Assembly (NCBI GenBank): GCA_030762935.1
Contig: CM060893.1
Location: 10,336,001-10,400,000 of the forward strand
DNA length: 64,000 nt
Direction: 5' to 3'
DNA from: Hymenopus coronatus
Taxonomy: Eukaryota > Arthropoda > Insecta > Mantodea > Hymenopodidae
A program made the translations under genes and the position numbers. Shown piece after piece: positions 47,151 through 57,668 of this stretch; position 1 is the first letter of the stretch; each line of letters starts with the position of its first letter. The notes beneath the pieces were generated by a model. That model saw only the letters and a list, made by a program, of their open reading frames with translations, had not been told where the DNA came from and did no database searches.

Positions 47151-47156
47151 TTTATT
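47151..47156 (-). promoter_or_regulatory. candidate polyadenylation signal of gene B
   Basis: AATAAA on the minus strand about 35 bases after the stop codon at 47190. Confidence 0.45.
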
Positions 47157-47189
47157 ATTGGTTGTTGAGCAGTGGAGACCTGAAATAAA

Positions 47190-48339
47190 TTATTTCCTTT
47201 TAAGTTTGTTATGCTTATCATACTTAAATGGTTGACTAGTCCCATGCACTAAAATATGAGCTCTCAATTTTTCTGCCCGTACAAAACTCTTCTCACAAAT
47301 GCTACACTTGTAGAGCTGCTTTTTATTATCATGAATTAAACTGTTTAAACTGTGTACTTTTAAATTTGATGCTCTATTAAAGCTCTTATCACACTTGTCA
47401 CATTTATATGGCCTTTTGCCTTCATGAACTAGATAATGTCTTCTAAAATGTGATGCATATGCAAAGCTCCTATCACAAATATTACAAATATGTAAGCTTT
47501 TACCTTCATGCACCAAATTATGTGCTTTCAAATTTGATGCTGTAGTAAAGCTCATATCGCACTTATCACACGGAAATGGATCCTTGCCCTCATGAATTAA
47601 ATAATGCCTTTGTAAATGCGTTTCCTGAGCAAAGCTCTTATCGCAAATGTTACACTTATGCTGGGTTTTGTCTTCATGAATTAAATAATGTCTTCTTAAA
47701 TGTGTTGCTTGAGTAAAGCTCTTCCCACAAATGTTACAGTTGTGTTGACTGTTGCCCTCATGAACCAAAATATGAGCTCTCAATTTTGCTGCACCTGAAT
47801 AACTCTTATCACAAATGTTACACTTATACAGCTGCCTTTTAGCATCATGAATTAAACTATGTACCTTTAAATTTGATGCTGTGCTGAAGCTCTTATCGCA
47901 TTTGTCACATTTAAATGGCCTTTTGCCCTCATGAACTAAATAATGCTTTTTTAAATTTGATGACCTAGTAAAGACCTTATCACACTTTTCACACTTATAT
48001 GGCTTTTTTCCTTCATGAATTAAATAATGTGCATTCAAATTTGATGCTCTAGAGAAGCTCTTTCCACACTTGTTGCATTTAAATGGTGTTTTGCCCTCAT
48101 GAGTTAAAATGTGAGTTCGCAAATCTGATTGCAGTCTGTAACTCTTGTCACAAAGAGTACATTTGTGTGACCTCTTGTCATTCACATGGAATGCCTCTGT
48201 AATATCAGTTCTGTGAGTCACATTTGTATCAGGATTTCCGAGAAGACTGTTGCTATTTTCTCTCTGTTTTACACAGTCCTTATCTAAACTTGCACTGGTG
48301 ACACCAGATTCACAGTTCCACATTTCATCTGTATCCAAT
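47190..48339 (-). CDS. Gene B terminal exon: C2H2 zinc-finger array
   Basis: Encodes 382 residues, exactly as many as the gene A terminal exon. After a leader (LDTDEMWNCESGVTSASLDK) it has 11 C2H2 fingers from HKCTLCDKSYRLQSDLRTH onward, then a degenerate twelfth in which Cys is replaced (FKYDKHNKLKRK). Finger 10 has extra residues between its histidines (HSLNSLIH). Linkers are HEGK-type. The acceptor is ggtgcatttcag before ATTGGATACAG; the apparent upstream start (MLVHFR) is intronic. With the micro-exon's trailing AG the junction codes Arg-LDTDEMW. A nuclear DNA-binding role is expected from the family; the target is unknown. It is a clear paralogue of gene A. Confidence 0.9.
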
Positions 48340-48799
48340 CTGAAATGCACCAGCAAAATAATCAGAAATTAAAATCACTCTGGAACATTAGCAACAGACA
48401 ACAGTAGCAGAAAACTCAGCAAAAGGCTGTATTACAGATTTCTGCTAAAGTGTATAGATTTAACCATCTCATTTAAGTCTTGTAGAGATTTAACTATCTC
48501 ATTTAAGTCTTATAAAGATGTAACCCTAATCAAAGAATTGCTTAAAAGCTTGAGACAACACCATGTGCTAGAATATAAGCATATATACTTTGATATATAA
48601 AGGTAAAGGGGACATGGATAAACCTAATACTACTGGGGTGTAGTTCTATTAACCAATGCAGGAAAAAAATACCAGGAATCTTAGCACAGAGACTCCAAGA
48701 ATTGGTAGGGAAATATAAAATTCAGTCAGAACTCCAAATGGACCTCAGGACAATGTATTTGCTATAAAATCATTAGTGGATAATACAAAATGCATCTTT
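48340..48799. other. intron of gene B
   Basis: Acceptor region, plus a short direct repeat (tagagatttaacnatctcat and atttaagtcttgta blocks near 48455-48515). Nothing else recognised. Confidence 0.5.
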
Positions 48800-49300
48800 G
48801 AGAAAGTAAATTCTGGTGACTGATAATGAGGCAAAAACATCGCTCAGTAAGAAATATTTATTGGAATGGTTACATAGATTCACTAGCTACCTTTCAACAC
48901 AGTCACCACCATTGTTGAAGCAATTATTGTAATGGTGCACAATCAATTGTATGCCCAAGTCATAGGAGTCTGCCTTCAATGTCCGGAGCCACAAAGTCAT
49001 TTCATTTTTCATTTTTCAACTTGCCAGAAAACACTTCATGAGATGGAAGATAAGAAAATCACTTGGGCGAGGTCCGGGCTGTAGAGTGAATGGTCAAATA
49101 TCTCCCAACCAAACTTATTCAACACATTTCATGTGGCATTGGTTGCATGGGGACTTGCATTGGCATGTAATAATGTAATGCCTCTTGTCAATATCCCCAG
49201 TCTCTTGTTCTGGATTGCCCTCCTCACTCCACCTATAGGTGGGCAGGGCAGAGGAAAGAAGAGGGTGAACCTAGTGACCTGTTGTGTAAACAACCGAACA
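48800..49300 (-). pseudogene. mariner/Tc1-type transposase, C-terminal half relic
   Basis: The minus strand reads RRAIQNKRLGILTRGITLLH then ANASPHATNAT (the second catalytic Asp is Ala here), NKFGWEIFDHSLYSPDLAPS then DFLIF (third catalytic region) and a tail to a stop. The N-terminal half is absent. Its wording differs from the other relics in the window. Confidence 0.75.
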
Positions 49301-49379
49301 TCTGAGAGAGGGAATAATAGCCATCCTAAAAAACATTGTGAAATTTTTCTCATGAACATAACTTTAGAAGAAAAAAAAA

Positions 49380-50612
49380 AACTGATGTGTTCCATTCACA
49401 TAACTTTCTCTACAGCTTTGTAACAAACTATTATTAATAAGCTTACTCTTCTATCTACTTCATGCTAATCAAGATAAACACTAGCAGAAGTGGTTATATT
49501 ACTTAGTTCCTTGCAAGTGGAAGGGAAATAAGGGAATACATTAGGCTAAACCGACAGTCAAATGTTTTAACACATTGGAGCCCAAGCCCCAGTATAGCTC
49601 GGGCCATCAAAATGTTCTTGAGACCCATGCCCAAGCATAGCTCAGGCAGGTATTTCTCATGCTTTTAATGCAATACCACGACCTTAACTCGGTCTTGGGC
49701 TATGCGGCAAAGAACATACATCAGTTATCGTTTAGTTGTCTGATTTGTGCTGCCATCTGTCCTTGCTCTAGTCAACTATTAGGAATTTTAGAAGATTTTA
49801 ATATTTGCTGCTCTCGGTTAGTCATTTTCTTTGAAGGTGGTGATCTGATTGTGCTCTTAAATGTTAAAATGCTGCATTTCCCTCGATTTCTGTGAACTGA
49901 AGCTGAAATTCAGGAAACAAATGAAGCTGTGGAAAATTCTGATTCTGAGGGAGAATTTTTTGAACTTTGAATAAATGGAGTGTGAGCAGCTTTATGCAGT
50001 TTTTTTCAAACTCATATTTGATACTTGTAAATTTAAAATAAAATATTAATACGGAAGTTATGACTATTTTCTTACTTGTTGAGAAATCCCTGAATGCCAT
50101 AGTTTTAGATTATCTGAATACTTTTCGGCAGATTTAATTGATGTACTGTAAATAATAACTCAAAGTAGGCATAAAAACCCTGGGTTTCTTGGCATTTTAA
50201 CTACCGAAACGCCCGGGCTTCAATGTGTTAAAATGTGTTGCTATGGGATTGAAATCCGTTTCATTGCCTGGCCAGTAGTTAACAAGTTCTCACATGAGAA
50301 ATTTTTAAGTATTCTTAAAAACTGAAACTAATAACAAGGAATATCTTCAAAATGGTCAACTCTACAGAAAAAAATGTATATGACATAAATTGTGTTTTAA
50401 CAGGGTTTTCATTTTTTGTGTAGTACATAAGTTTCTGTCTGTCTCCAATGGTTTACTAGTTATGCAAAATTCTGTAAAAGTCATCCAGATTAATCAGTCT
50501 TCAGAAGCTATTCCCAGAAAATTCAAGATATGCATTTTATTTGTGAGGGAAATGGTTTAAATATGCGGTATTTTAATCAAAATCGTTACAGTAATTTTTG
50601 AGAAAAACAAAA
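49380..50612 (+). mobile_element. R1 repeat, interrupted by a piggyBac-like insertion
   Basis: Starts CTGATGTGTTCCATTCACAT and runs to the 'gagaaaaacaaaat' block, where it is cut. The element at 49571-50227 splits it. Confidence 0.85.
49567..50231. mobile_element. piggyBac-like non-autonomous element with TTAA duplication
   Basis: The ends read TTAACACATTGGAGCCC and, reversed from the right, TTAACACATTGAAGCCC. TTAA at 49567-49570 and 50228-50231 is the duplicated target; removing the element restores the R1 sequence. TTAA targeting and TIRs beginning with CA-rich or CC-rich 13-16-mers fit piggyBac-like elements. Subterminal palindromes such as cccaagc/gctcgggc follow. An acidic snippet (EIQETNEAVENSDSEGEFFE) near 49912-49970 may be a remnant of an N-terminus. 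Confidence 0.8.
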
Positions 50613-51112
50613 TGTAGGCTTCTTGTTTGAGAAAAGTTTAAGTAGTTTAAAAATGAAACCAATAATAGGGAATATCTCTGAAATGGTTAGCTCTACAAAA
50701 CATATGTATAATACATAAATTGTGTGTTTTAATGAGATCTACAGTTTTTGTGTAGTAAGTTTTTGTATATCTCTTACAGTTTGCCAGTTACATAAAAATC
50801 ATCCAGAATGAAGAGGTCTTCAGAGGCTATTGCCAAAAAATTTAAGATATACGTTCATTTGTCATAAAAATATCTTGTACATAAGTTAATAAAAATTGTT
50901 AAAGCCATTTTTGAGAAAATCAAAATTTTTAAAAAATGTTCCATGTAAAGGGTAACTTGGGGTGGGGGGATTTTCTTGAAAATCTTTGTGTCGTATCCTT
51001 GGGAGATACCATACTTAAATACCAAGTTTGGTATTTAACACTATTTTGGTTTTGAGGCCACACGTGTGCGCACGCATGCACACACACAGACCTTTTTTCT
51101 AAAAATGCTTTT
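50613..51112 (+). mobile_element. R1 repeat, both ends truncated
   Basis: Starts in mid-family ('gcttcttgtttgagaaaagt') directly after the previous copy and runs to 'ctaaaaatgctttttttgg', where an S3 SINE replaces the rest. Confidence 0.8.
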
Positions 51113-51262
51113 TTTGGCACAACGGGGGCTCTCCGGTTTCCCTCACCATCCCATTCCACCGGTGCTCCATCTTAATTCCATGTATCATAAGTGACATCAC
51201 CTGCAGTGCCATAGTAGTAAAAGTGGGTGTTAAACACGACTAAAACAAAACAAAACAAAAAA
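51113..51262 (+). mobile_element. S3 SINE, head truncated
   Basis: Blocks 'ccaccggtgctccatcttaa' and 'agtagtaaaagtgggtgtta', then an A-rich tail (caaaacaaaacaaaaaa). It ends only about 15 bases from the gene B micro-exon donor. Confidence 0.8.
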
Positions 51263-51275
51263 AAACCTATCTTAC

Positions 51276-51322
51276 CTTGCTTCAGGCAATAGGTCCTCCG
51301 CATCTCCCTTTGCAGCATTACC
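51276..51322 (-). CDS. Gene B micro-exon (47 bases)
   Basis: Acceptor attgttacag and donor AAG then gtaagatagg on the minus strand. In frame 0 it encodes GNAAKGDAEDLLPEA plus AG. The upstream exon (55626) ends in phase 0 and both terminal exons (48339, 44499) start with one codon-completing base, so either continues in frame. It shares the D/E-rich stretch and LPE with the gene A micro-exon. Confidence 0.7.
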
Positions 51323-51689
51323 CTGTAACAATAAAATATGCTTTACTGTCAATATCTGTTCACACATTTCCAGGGAAACAATTGAGGGCAGTGCTTGAAT
51401 TAAACAGTGTGTCACAAGAAACACTTCACTCATTTAAAACGAGGATTTTGTTTGCTATTCATCAGTAGCTGTCCAAGACGGTGTGTTTCTCAAAAACTAG
51501 AATATTTTTGGCCCAAAGTATAATTCTTCATTGAAAATGGTGGCAACAGCCACGGAAACATGTCCAAAGTAAGTAACTTTATTTCAAGAGTGAAGTTTGA
51601 GTGTAATATGTTTTTACTCTTAATTGGTTAGTTACTTTACTGTGTATTCCTATTAATGTTTTAATTTAGAGGCATTTTCAAAGCTTTAA

Positions 51690-52790
51690 GCAGTTGACCT
51701 TTGCTCATAGATTGGAAGGAATTTTTAGGAAAAGCCAGCTACATCAGACAGAACAAAGATTGCACTCTGGGTAGTGCAAACTTTCATGCGATGATTAAAT
51801 GCTTCTATTTAAAAGGCTTAACACAGAAAGAGATGAAAGCCGAGTTGGATGAAGTTCATGGCACATCTGCTCCTGTGTTTGCAACAATTTACAATTGGAT
51901 AAATGAATTTAAATGTGGCCTTACATCCACAAATGATGAATATCATTCTGGACATCCAGTAAAAGTGACTTCCTCCAAAATTATTGACAAAATCAAGGAA
52001 ATGGTTTTGAGTGATCAATGAATCAAACTTCACAAAATAGTAGAGGTCACAGGCATATCACAAGATACATGTTCTCAATTTTACATCAAAGATTAGCTCT
52101 GACAAAGGTCTTGGCAACATGGGTGCCACGTTTGCCTCAATAGAGAATAAATGCAATTGTGTGATCGATTCAGAAGCTGGTTTGGTACTTTTCCGTTGCA
52201 ACCCTGACAAGTTTCTCCATCGATACATAACTATGGATGAAACATGGATACATTACTATACTCCAGAGACAAAAGTACAGTCAAAACAGTGGCTTTTTGA
52301 AGGCAATCCAGCTCCAAAGAAGGCAAAGGTGGTGAAATCTGCAGACAATCTCAGTTTTTTGGGATGCATGCGCAATCATCTACATTGATTACTTGCAGAA
52401 AGGAAGAACAATAAACGGAGCATCATTATTGCACCATTTGAAAGGAGAAATCATGAAAAATGCCTTCATCTGGCAAAGAAAAAGATTCTCTTCCATCCAG
52501 ACAGTTTAAGGATGCACACCTCTGCAGTTTTGATGGCAAAAATAGTAGAGTTACGGTTTGAATTACGACATCCACCATATTCTCCGGATTTGGCCCCCAG
52601 TGATCTTTTTATTTCCAAACTTAAAAAAGTGGCTTGGCGGAAAGCAATTCACATCTAACACAGAGGTCATCTCCCAAAGAGATGCCTATTTTGAGGATCT
52701 TCCAAAATCCTACTATTTGGGAGGCTTAAAACAGTTAAAAAAAACACTGGGAAAAGTTTATCACGATAAAAGGAAATTATGTTAGAAAAA
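51690..52790 (+). pseudogene. mariner transposase relic
   Basis: Plus-strand frames: FHAMIKCFYLKGLTQKEMKA (N-terminal helix), IYNWINEFKCGLTSTNDEYH and SGHPVKVTSSKIIDKI, then MDETWIHYYTPETKVQSKQW with the first catalytic Asp, IIYIDYLQKGRTING, LFHPDSLRMHTS (second Asp region), PPYSPDLAPSDLF across a frameshift, and LKKWLGGKQFTSNTEVISQR to a stop at 52783. It is closest in wording to the mariner at 5120-6385. Several stops and shifts make it dead; a possible TIR remnant (ggacttattgtacactcctt) follows at 52821. Confidence 0.85.
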
Positions 52791-52907
52791 AAATCTATTT
52801 GTTTTTCCATGTCTTTCTAAGGACTTATTGTACACTCCTTGACATAGGACATGTAGGGAAAGTAAAAATTTGCTGCCCTATATTCACATGACTTTATTTA
52901 GCCACTA

Positions 52908-53338
52908 TTGTATATTACTGTATATATAGTGTACAGAGAAGGTATTGTATTGCCCCCAATTTAAAAATGTGATACTGAGATTTAATTGGAAATACATGTT
53001 TTGGAACCCCCTGATTATATTTTTTTTCGTGGAGTTGACAGTTTTTGAGATGTTCTTTGTTATTAGTTTCAGTTTTAAAATACTTAAAATGTTCTCATAC
53101 AGGAAGTTATCAACTCCTGGCCATGCAAAGAAACAAATTTCAATCCCATAGCAACTACATTTTAAAACATTTGACTGTCGGTTTAAGCTAGTGTATTCTC
53201 TTATTTCCCTTCTATTTATAAGTAACTAAGTAATAAGACTTCTTGTTAATGTTTATCTTGATCAGATTTATATTATATTAACAATAAATTTTTACAGATA
53301 TGTAGAGAAAGTCATTTGCATGGAACATACCAGATTTT
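52908..53338 (-). mobile_element. R1 repeat, large internal deletion
   Basis: The palindrome end (attgtatattactgtatata then tagtgtacagagaaggtatt) jumps from 'ttttggaaccccctga' straight to the 'cgtggagttgacagtttttg' block. It ends tagagaaagtcatttgcatg. Confidence 0.8.
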
Positions 53339-53950
53339 TTTAAACAGCTTCTACAATTAGTTTTGCAAAAGCTTATTTTTGTATCTACTCTATATTAGTC
53401 AAGATAAACATTTGAAGAAATTTCTAATCACATTTTATTTTAAGTACAAATGGCATTCAACTGGCTATCAAATCTTTGAAATGCAGGTTACTGTCTGATG
53501 GCTTGAAATTCCATAATCTTTCCATTACATCACAAGAGGCATGAATAATAGTGATGCACTTAAAAAAAAATTATTAATGTTGAAAAACTCAAAGATATAA
53601 CAACAAATATCTCAGGAGTGGCTGAATTCATAAAGAGTTATTGGAAATAAAATGTATACTTCAAAGAGATCTACACTTTTTGTATAGTTTTTTTCTACCT
53701 CTTATGGCTTACTAGCCTAAAAGTATGCAAAATTAATAGAATGACTGTTTATATGTTATTTGCAGAAAATTTAGGATATGCATGTTGTTAGCCATATGGC
53801 ATTTTAATCGCACGCACGCGCACACACACACTCTCTCCTTCCTCTCTCTCTCTCTCTCTCTCTCTCCACTTTTTTATCCCCAAGTATTTGTAGTGAAGTA
53901 TCTCAATATAAAAGTACTAGAGAAATTTTTAAAAAGAAAGAAAATAAAAT
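53339..53950. repeat. diverged R1-like debris and a (CA)n/(CT)n microsatellite
   Basis: 53380-53800 has faint R1 blocks ('gagatctacactttttgtat'). 53810-53868 is a compound repeat: cacgcacgcgcacacacaca, then CT repeats. Confidence 0.6.
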
Positions 53951-53952
53951 AA

Positions 53953-54747
53953 ATCTAATGTGCTACCCTCACACGACTTTCGCTATCTGTTCTATTCTTA
54001 CAAATCATTATTCTTCTTTCTATACCATTATAATGGAGATAATCATTAGCAGAATGTTCTTATTACTTAGTTCCTTGTAAGTAGAAGGGAACTAAAGGAA
54101 TGCACTATGCTGAAGTAGAGTGGAACAAAAGAAAATCAGACTCTTACCTGTCTCAGAAAATATAAGTACTTCACTGAAACCAATAACAAGGAATATCTCA
54201 GAACATAACAAAAATGTAAAGAATATAAATTGTGCGTTTTGACGAGATCTACATTTTTGTGTAGTAAGTTTTTTCTATCTCTTACAGTTTAGCAAAATTT
54301 GGCCAAATTCATCCAAAGAGGTCTTCAGAGACTATTCCCAGAAAATTCAAGATATACATTTTATTTGGGATGTAAATATTTTAGTATACAGGATTTTAAT
54401 CAAAATTATTAGAGCCACTTTTTAGAAAATCAAAATTGTCGAACATTTTTCCACGTAAAGGGTAGTTGGGGGTGGGGGGATTTTCTTGAAAATCTTCGTG
54501 TCTGATCCTTGGAAGATACCAAACCTAAATACCAAGTTTGGTAATTAACGGCCTTTTTGTTTTTGAGCTATGCTGTCCAGAGACAGACACACACACCCAC
54601 ATACAGACCTTTTTCTGAAAATGCTTTTTTGGATTCAGGGGGTCCTAAAACATCCATTTCTGGTGAAATCTCAGTATTAAATTTTTGGGTGGAATACAAT
54701 ACTTCCTCTATACACGATGTACATAGTATGTGTAGAGAAAGTAAAAA
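53953..54747 (+). mobile_element. R1 repeat, complete, first of a direct tandem
   Basis: Starts TCTAATGTGCTACCCTCA and ends gtgtagagaaagtaaaaa, immediately followed by the next copy. Confidence 0.88.
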
Positions 54748-55568
54748 TCTGATGTATTCCATTCACTTAAGTTTCTCTAGCTATTCCACAACAAATTTTT
54801 CTTACAAGGATCTTTTTTTTATCTATATCATGCTAATCTAGATAAATATTAGCAGAATTGGTCTTATTACTTGCTTCCTTATAAGTAGAAGGGATATAAG
54901 GGATAGGCTAAAGTGACAGTCAAATATTTTAAAAGCTGGTTGCTATGTGAAACAATTGAGGTTTGGTTCACCCTGCATGGTAGCGTTTGCAAGAGTTAAC
55001 TAGTTTAAAAGTGAAACTATTAACAATGAATATCTTGAAAATGGTTAATTAAACAAGAAAAACGTATATGACATAAATGATGTGATTTAACAAGATCTAC
55101 ATTTTTTGCACGGTAAGTTTTCATCTATCTCTTATGGATAAATCGTTCTGAAAAAATTTTGCAAAATTCAATAAGGGCCTCAGAAGCTATTGCCAGAAAA
55201 TTCAATTATACACGTTATTTGTGATCTTTAATTTAGGGTATTTTAATCAACATAATTAGAACCATTTATGAGAAAATAAACATTTTCGAAAAATGTTCTA
55301 TGTAGAAGGTATGGTGAAGAGATTTTCTTGAAAATTGTGTCACATTCTTAGAGGATACTAAACTTAAATACCAAGTTTGGTACTTAACCGACTTTTCATT
55401 TTTGAGCTATGCTACACATAGACCTTTTTCTAATTTTTTCCAGACTCAGGGGACCTCAAAACATACATTTCTGGTGGAATCTCTGTATTGAATTTTTGAG
55501 TGGAATACAATACCTTCTCTATCCACTATGTACATTGTACATATGGGTTTGAGAGAGTAAGAAAGTAA
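54748..55568 (+). mobile_element. R1 repeat, complete, second of a direct tandem
   Basis: Starts TCTGATGTATTCC with no spacer after the previous copy. The 3' palindrome is altered (ccactatgtacattgtacat) and ends at gagtaagaaagtaaaaat. Confidence 0.88.
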
Positions 55569-55625
55569 AAATATTATGTTATTTCACTACTAGACAAGAA
55601 CTTTCGCCACATTAAAACTACTTAC

Positions 55626-56030
55626 CTCTGCATCTTTAGGGTGAATTTCAGTGGATGTTCTTTCCAAGCTAACAGGTTCTTCCTTGATCTCAATTTTTGT
55701 GTCAGATTGCATAATATAGTCTGAAGCAAAAGAGGTTACGTTGCTCTTTGTATTAACATCTGAATCATGAATAACTTCTGACTCTAATTTCAGTTCAGTT
55801 GATGTTACTTGCAAGTATACAGGTTCTTGCTTGATCTCACCCTTAGTTCCCATTTTACGATCATTTCCAGGTATGACAGAGTCAGACTCCAATACATAAA
55901 CTGAAGCAAAAGAAGCTGGCACACTCTTTAATAAATCTGTCCCATTAGTCTCCTCTGGTTCTGATTTTATTTCATTTGCCGTTCTTTTCACCAAACAAGC
56001 GCCTTGTTTCACTTCTATTTTGGTGTCCAT
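55626..56030 (-). CDS. Gene B N-terminal coding exon: acidic K-x-E-P modules
   Basis: Encodes 135 residues from ATG at 56030 (MDTKIEVKQGACLVKRTANE). The donor is GCAGAG then gtaagtag, phase 0. Three copies of the module found in gene A are visible: KIEVKQ...NEIKSEPEE, GEIKQEPVYLQVTSTELKLE and KIEIKEEPVSLERTSTEI. Several fit the SUMO-acceptor pattern. The exon extends to an acceptor (tttctttatag) at 56169; that leader contains a short upstream frame (MTDRHTRKETEG) and an overlapping ATG five bases before the start, which may lower translation. No ZAD, BTB or KRAB domain is seen. Confidence 0.75.
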
Positions 56031-56169
56031 TTCATAAATGCCACTCTAACGGGCCTTCAAATTCTTTGCAGCATTTAATTAAGACACCCTCCATCAATTT
56101 ATTGGTTTCTTTGTTGCTATCAACCTTCGGTTTCTTTTCTGGTGTGTCTGTCAGTCATCCTTAGTGGCC

Positions 56170-56449
56170 CTATAAAGAAAAAGAGAAATGCATCGATAAG
56201 TGAAATATTTAGTACTAAAGTACATTTCTGCAATCAAACACAACTGAGCCAGAGGTACAAGGCTGTTCAGAAATTATTTACAATTGCACTGTTTTAAAAA
56301 TACTGCTCAATCTGCAGGCATGTCCTCTCATAGGACAATGAACTGATGTATTTTAACATAACTCCAAGGCACGACAATCCACAAGCGACCATGACCTATC
56401 GTCCGGCCGTTGCATCCCCCATCTCGGCCTCAAGGTGTCATGAATGGTT
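56170..56449. other. intron of gene B leader, nothing recognised
   Basis: Contains the acceptor tract only. Confidence 0.45.
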
Positions 56450-56655
56450 TTTTTTATAGTTTAATGCCCGCTTTTACCACCAAGGCACTGCAGGCGATGA
56501 CACTGGTGATGCATGGAATGAATATGGAGCACCAGTGGAATGTGATGATGGGGGAAACAGAGAACTCAGAGAAAACTTGCTCCTGCGCAGCTTTGTCCAC
56601 CACAAATCTCACATGCGGTCGCTTGAGATCGAACCCGGGCCGTCTGGGTGAGTCA
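56450..56655 (-). mobile_element. S3 SINE
   Basis: From 'gtttaatgcccgcttttacc' to 'gagatcgaacccgggccgtc', the reversed B-box region. One of the better preserved copies. Confidence 0.82.
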
Positions 56656-56955
56656 TGAATGGGGTCATGTGCAGAAGGGTGAGATGTGATCAGAAACATG
56701 AGTCCCTACAGCCAGTTGATGGGGTCTTCTCGATCTGGAGCCGCTACTTCTCAATCAAAAGCTCCTCAATCGACCCTCCAGGGACCTCTCCCAGCAGGAG
56801 AAAATTCCCCATGCCAGTACTGGGAATCAAACCCAGGTCTCCTGCTTGGCATGCAGCTGCACTACCACCGTGCTAAGGAGATGATTCTGATGTTATTGTT
56901 CTGCAGCTATAGTTCTGACCCTGACATTACATTGTAAAGAAAAAGATAAGGTATA

Positions 56956-57453
56956 CAGGGTGTTTCAAAACGACATCAAACAAAGAGGTAGACCTTGTTG
57001 GTCATACCGTATGTGATACGTGAATATAATTATCAGCTATAAATTTGGCACATACAAAAACTGCCATAAAATTACCATGGATTAGGCAGTCGTACATAAC
57101 CTAATGGCACGTGCCTGGCTCACTTCAAGAGAGTTGCCAGTTGGTAGCGAAGGTCCCAATCGCATGGTGTAGGCGTGGTTTGACAGACAAGCCAGTGTGA
57201 CGCAGATCACCTTAGTAATGGAAAACATAGCAAGTAGGTTTTGTTATGTGTTTTGTATAACACGTTCTGAGATTGTTTACTTGGCGTACGACAGCCGTTG
57301 TTCCTTCGCTACCTAATCCCAAATGTGAGTGATTTTTAAACACACACAAAACTTTAAATAGAAGAGTTTGAAAGTTGCGACAAACTTTCTGACAAGTCAA
57401 AATGTAAGCTAATCGACTGCTATCTTTGTTCAGTGTCCTTTTGAAACTGCCTG
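56956..57453. mobile_element. small DNA transposon with mariner-type ends
   Basis: The ends match in inverse: CAGGGTGTTTCAAAACGACA at the left and, reversed from the right, CAGGCAGTTTCAAAAGGACA. TA (or TATA) flanks both sides. 498 bp with no transposase, so it is non-autonomous. It lies upstream of the gene B leader exon. Confidence 0.75.
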
Positions 57454-57668
57454 TATATCAGAATGACCACTTTCAGCAATATTAGCACTGTAATCTCCAC
57501 AGTAGTGGAAGTTATTCTGTTTGTTGCAACAGGTACATCAGCACTCTTATTTGATTTTCTGAAACTTTTAATAACTTGTCAATATCAGGCAAAAGTCACC
57601 AAGTCCAACATCTTATTTTGAGATACAGCCAAATTTTAACATTAGAGAAGCCGTGAAACATAGTAAAA

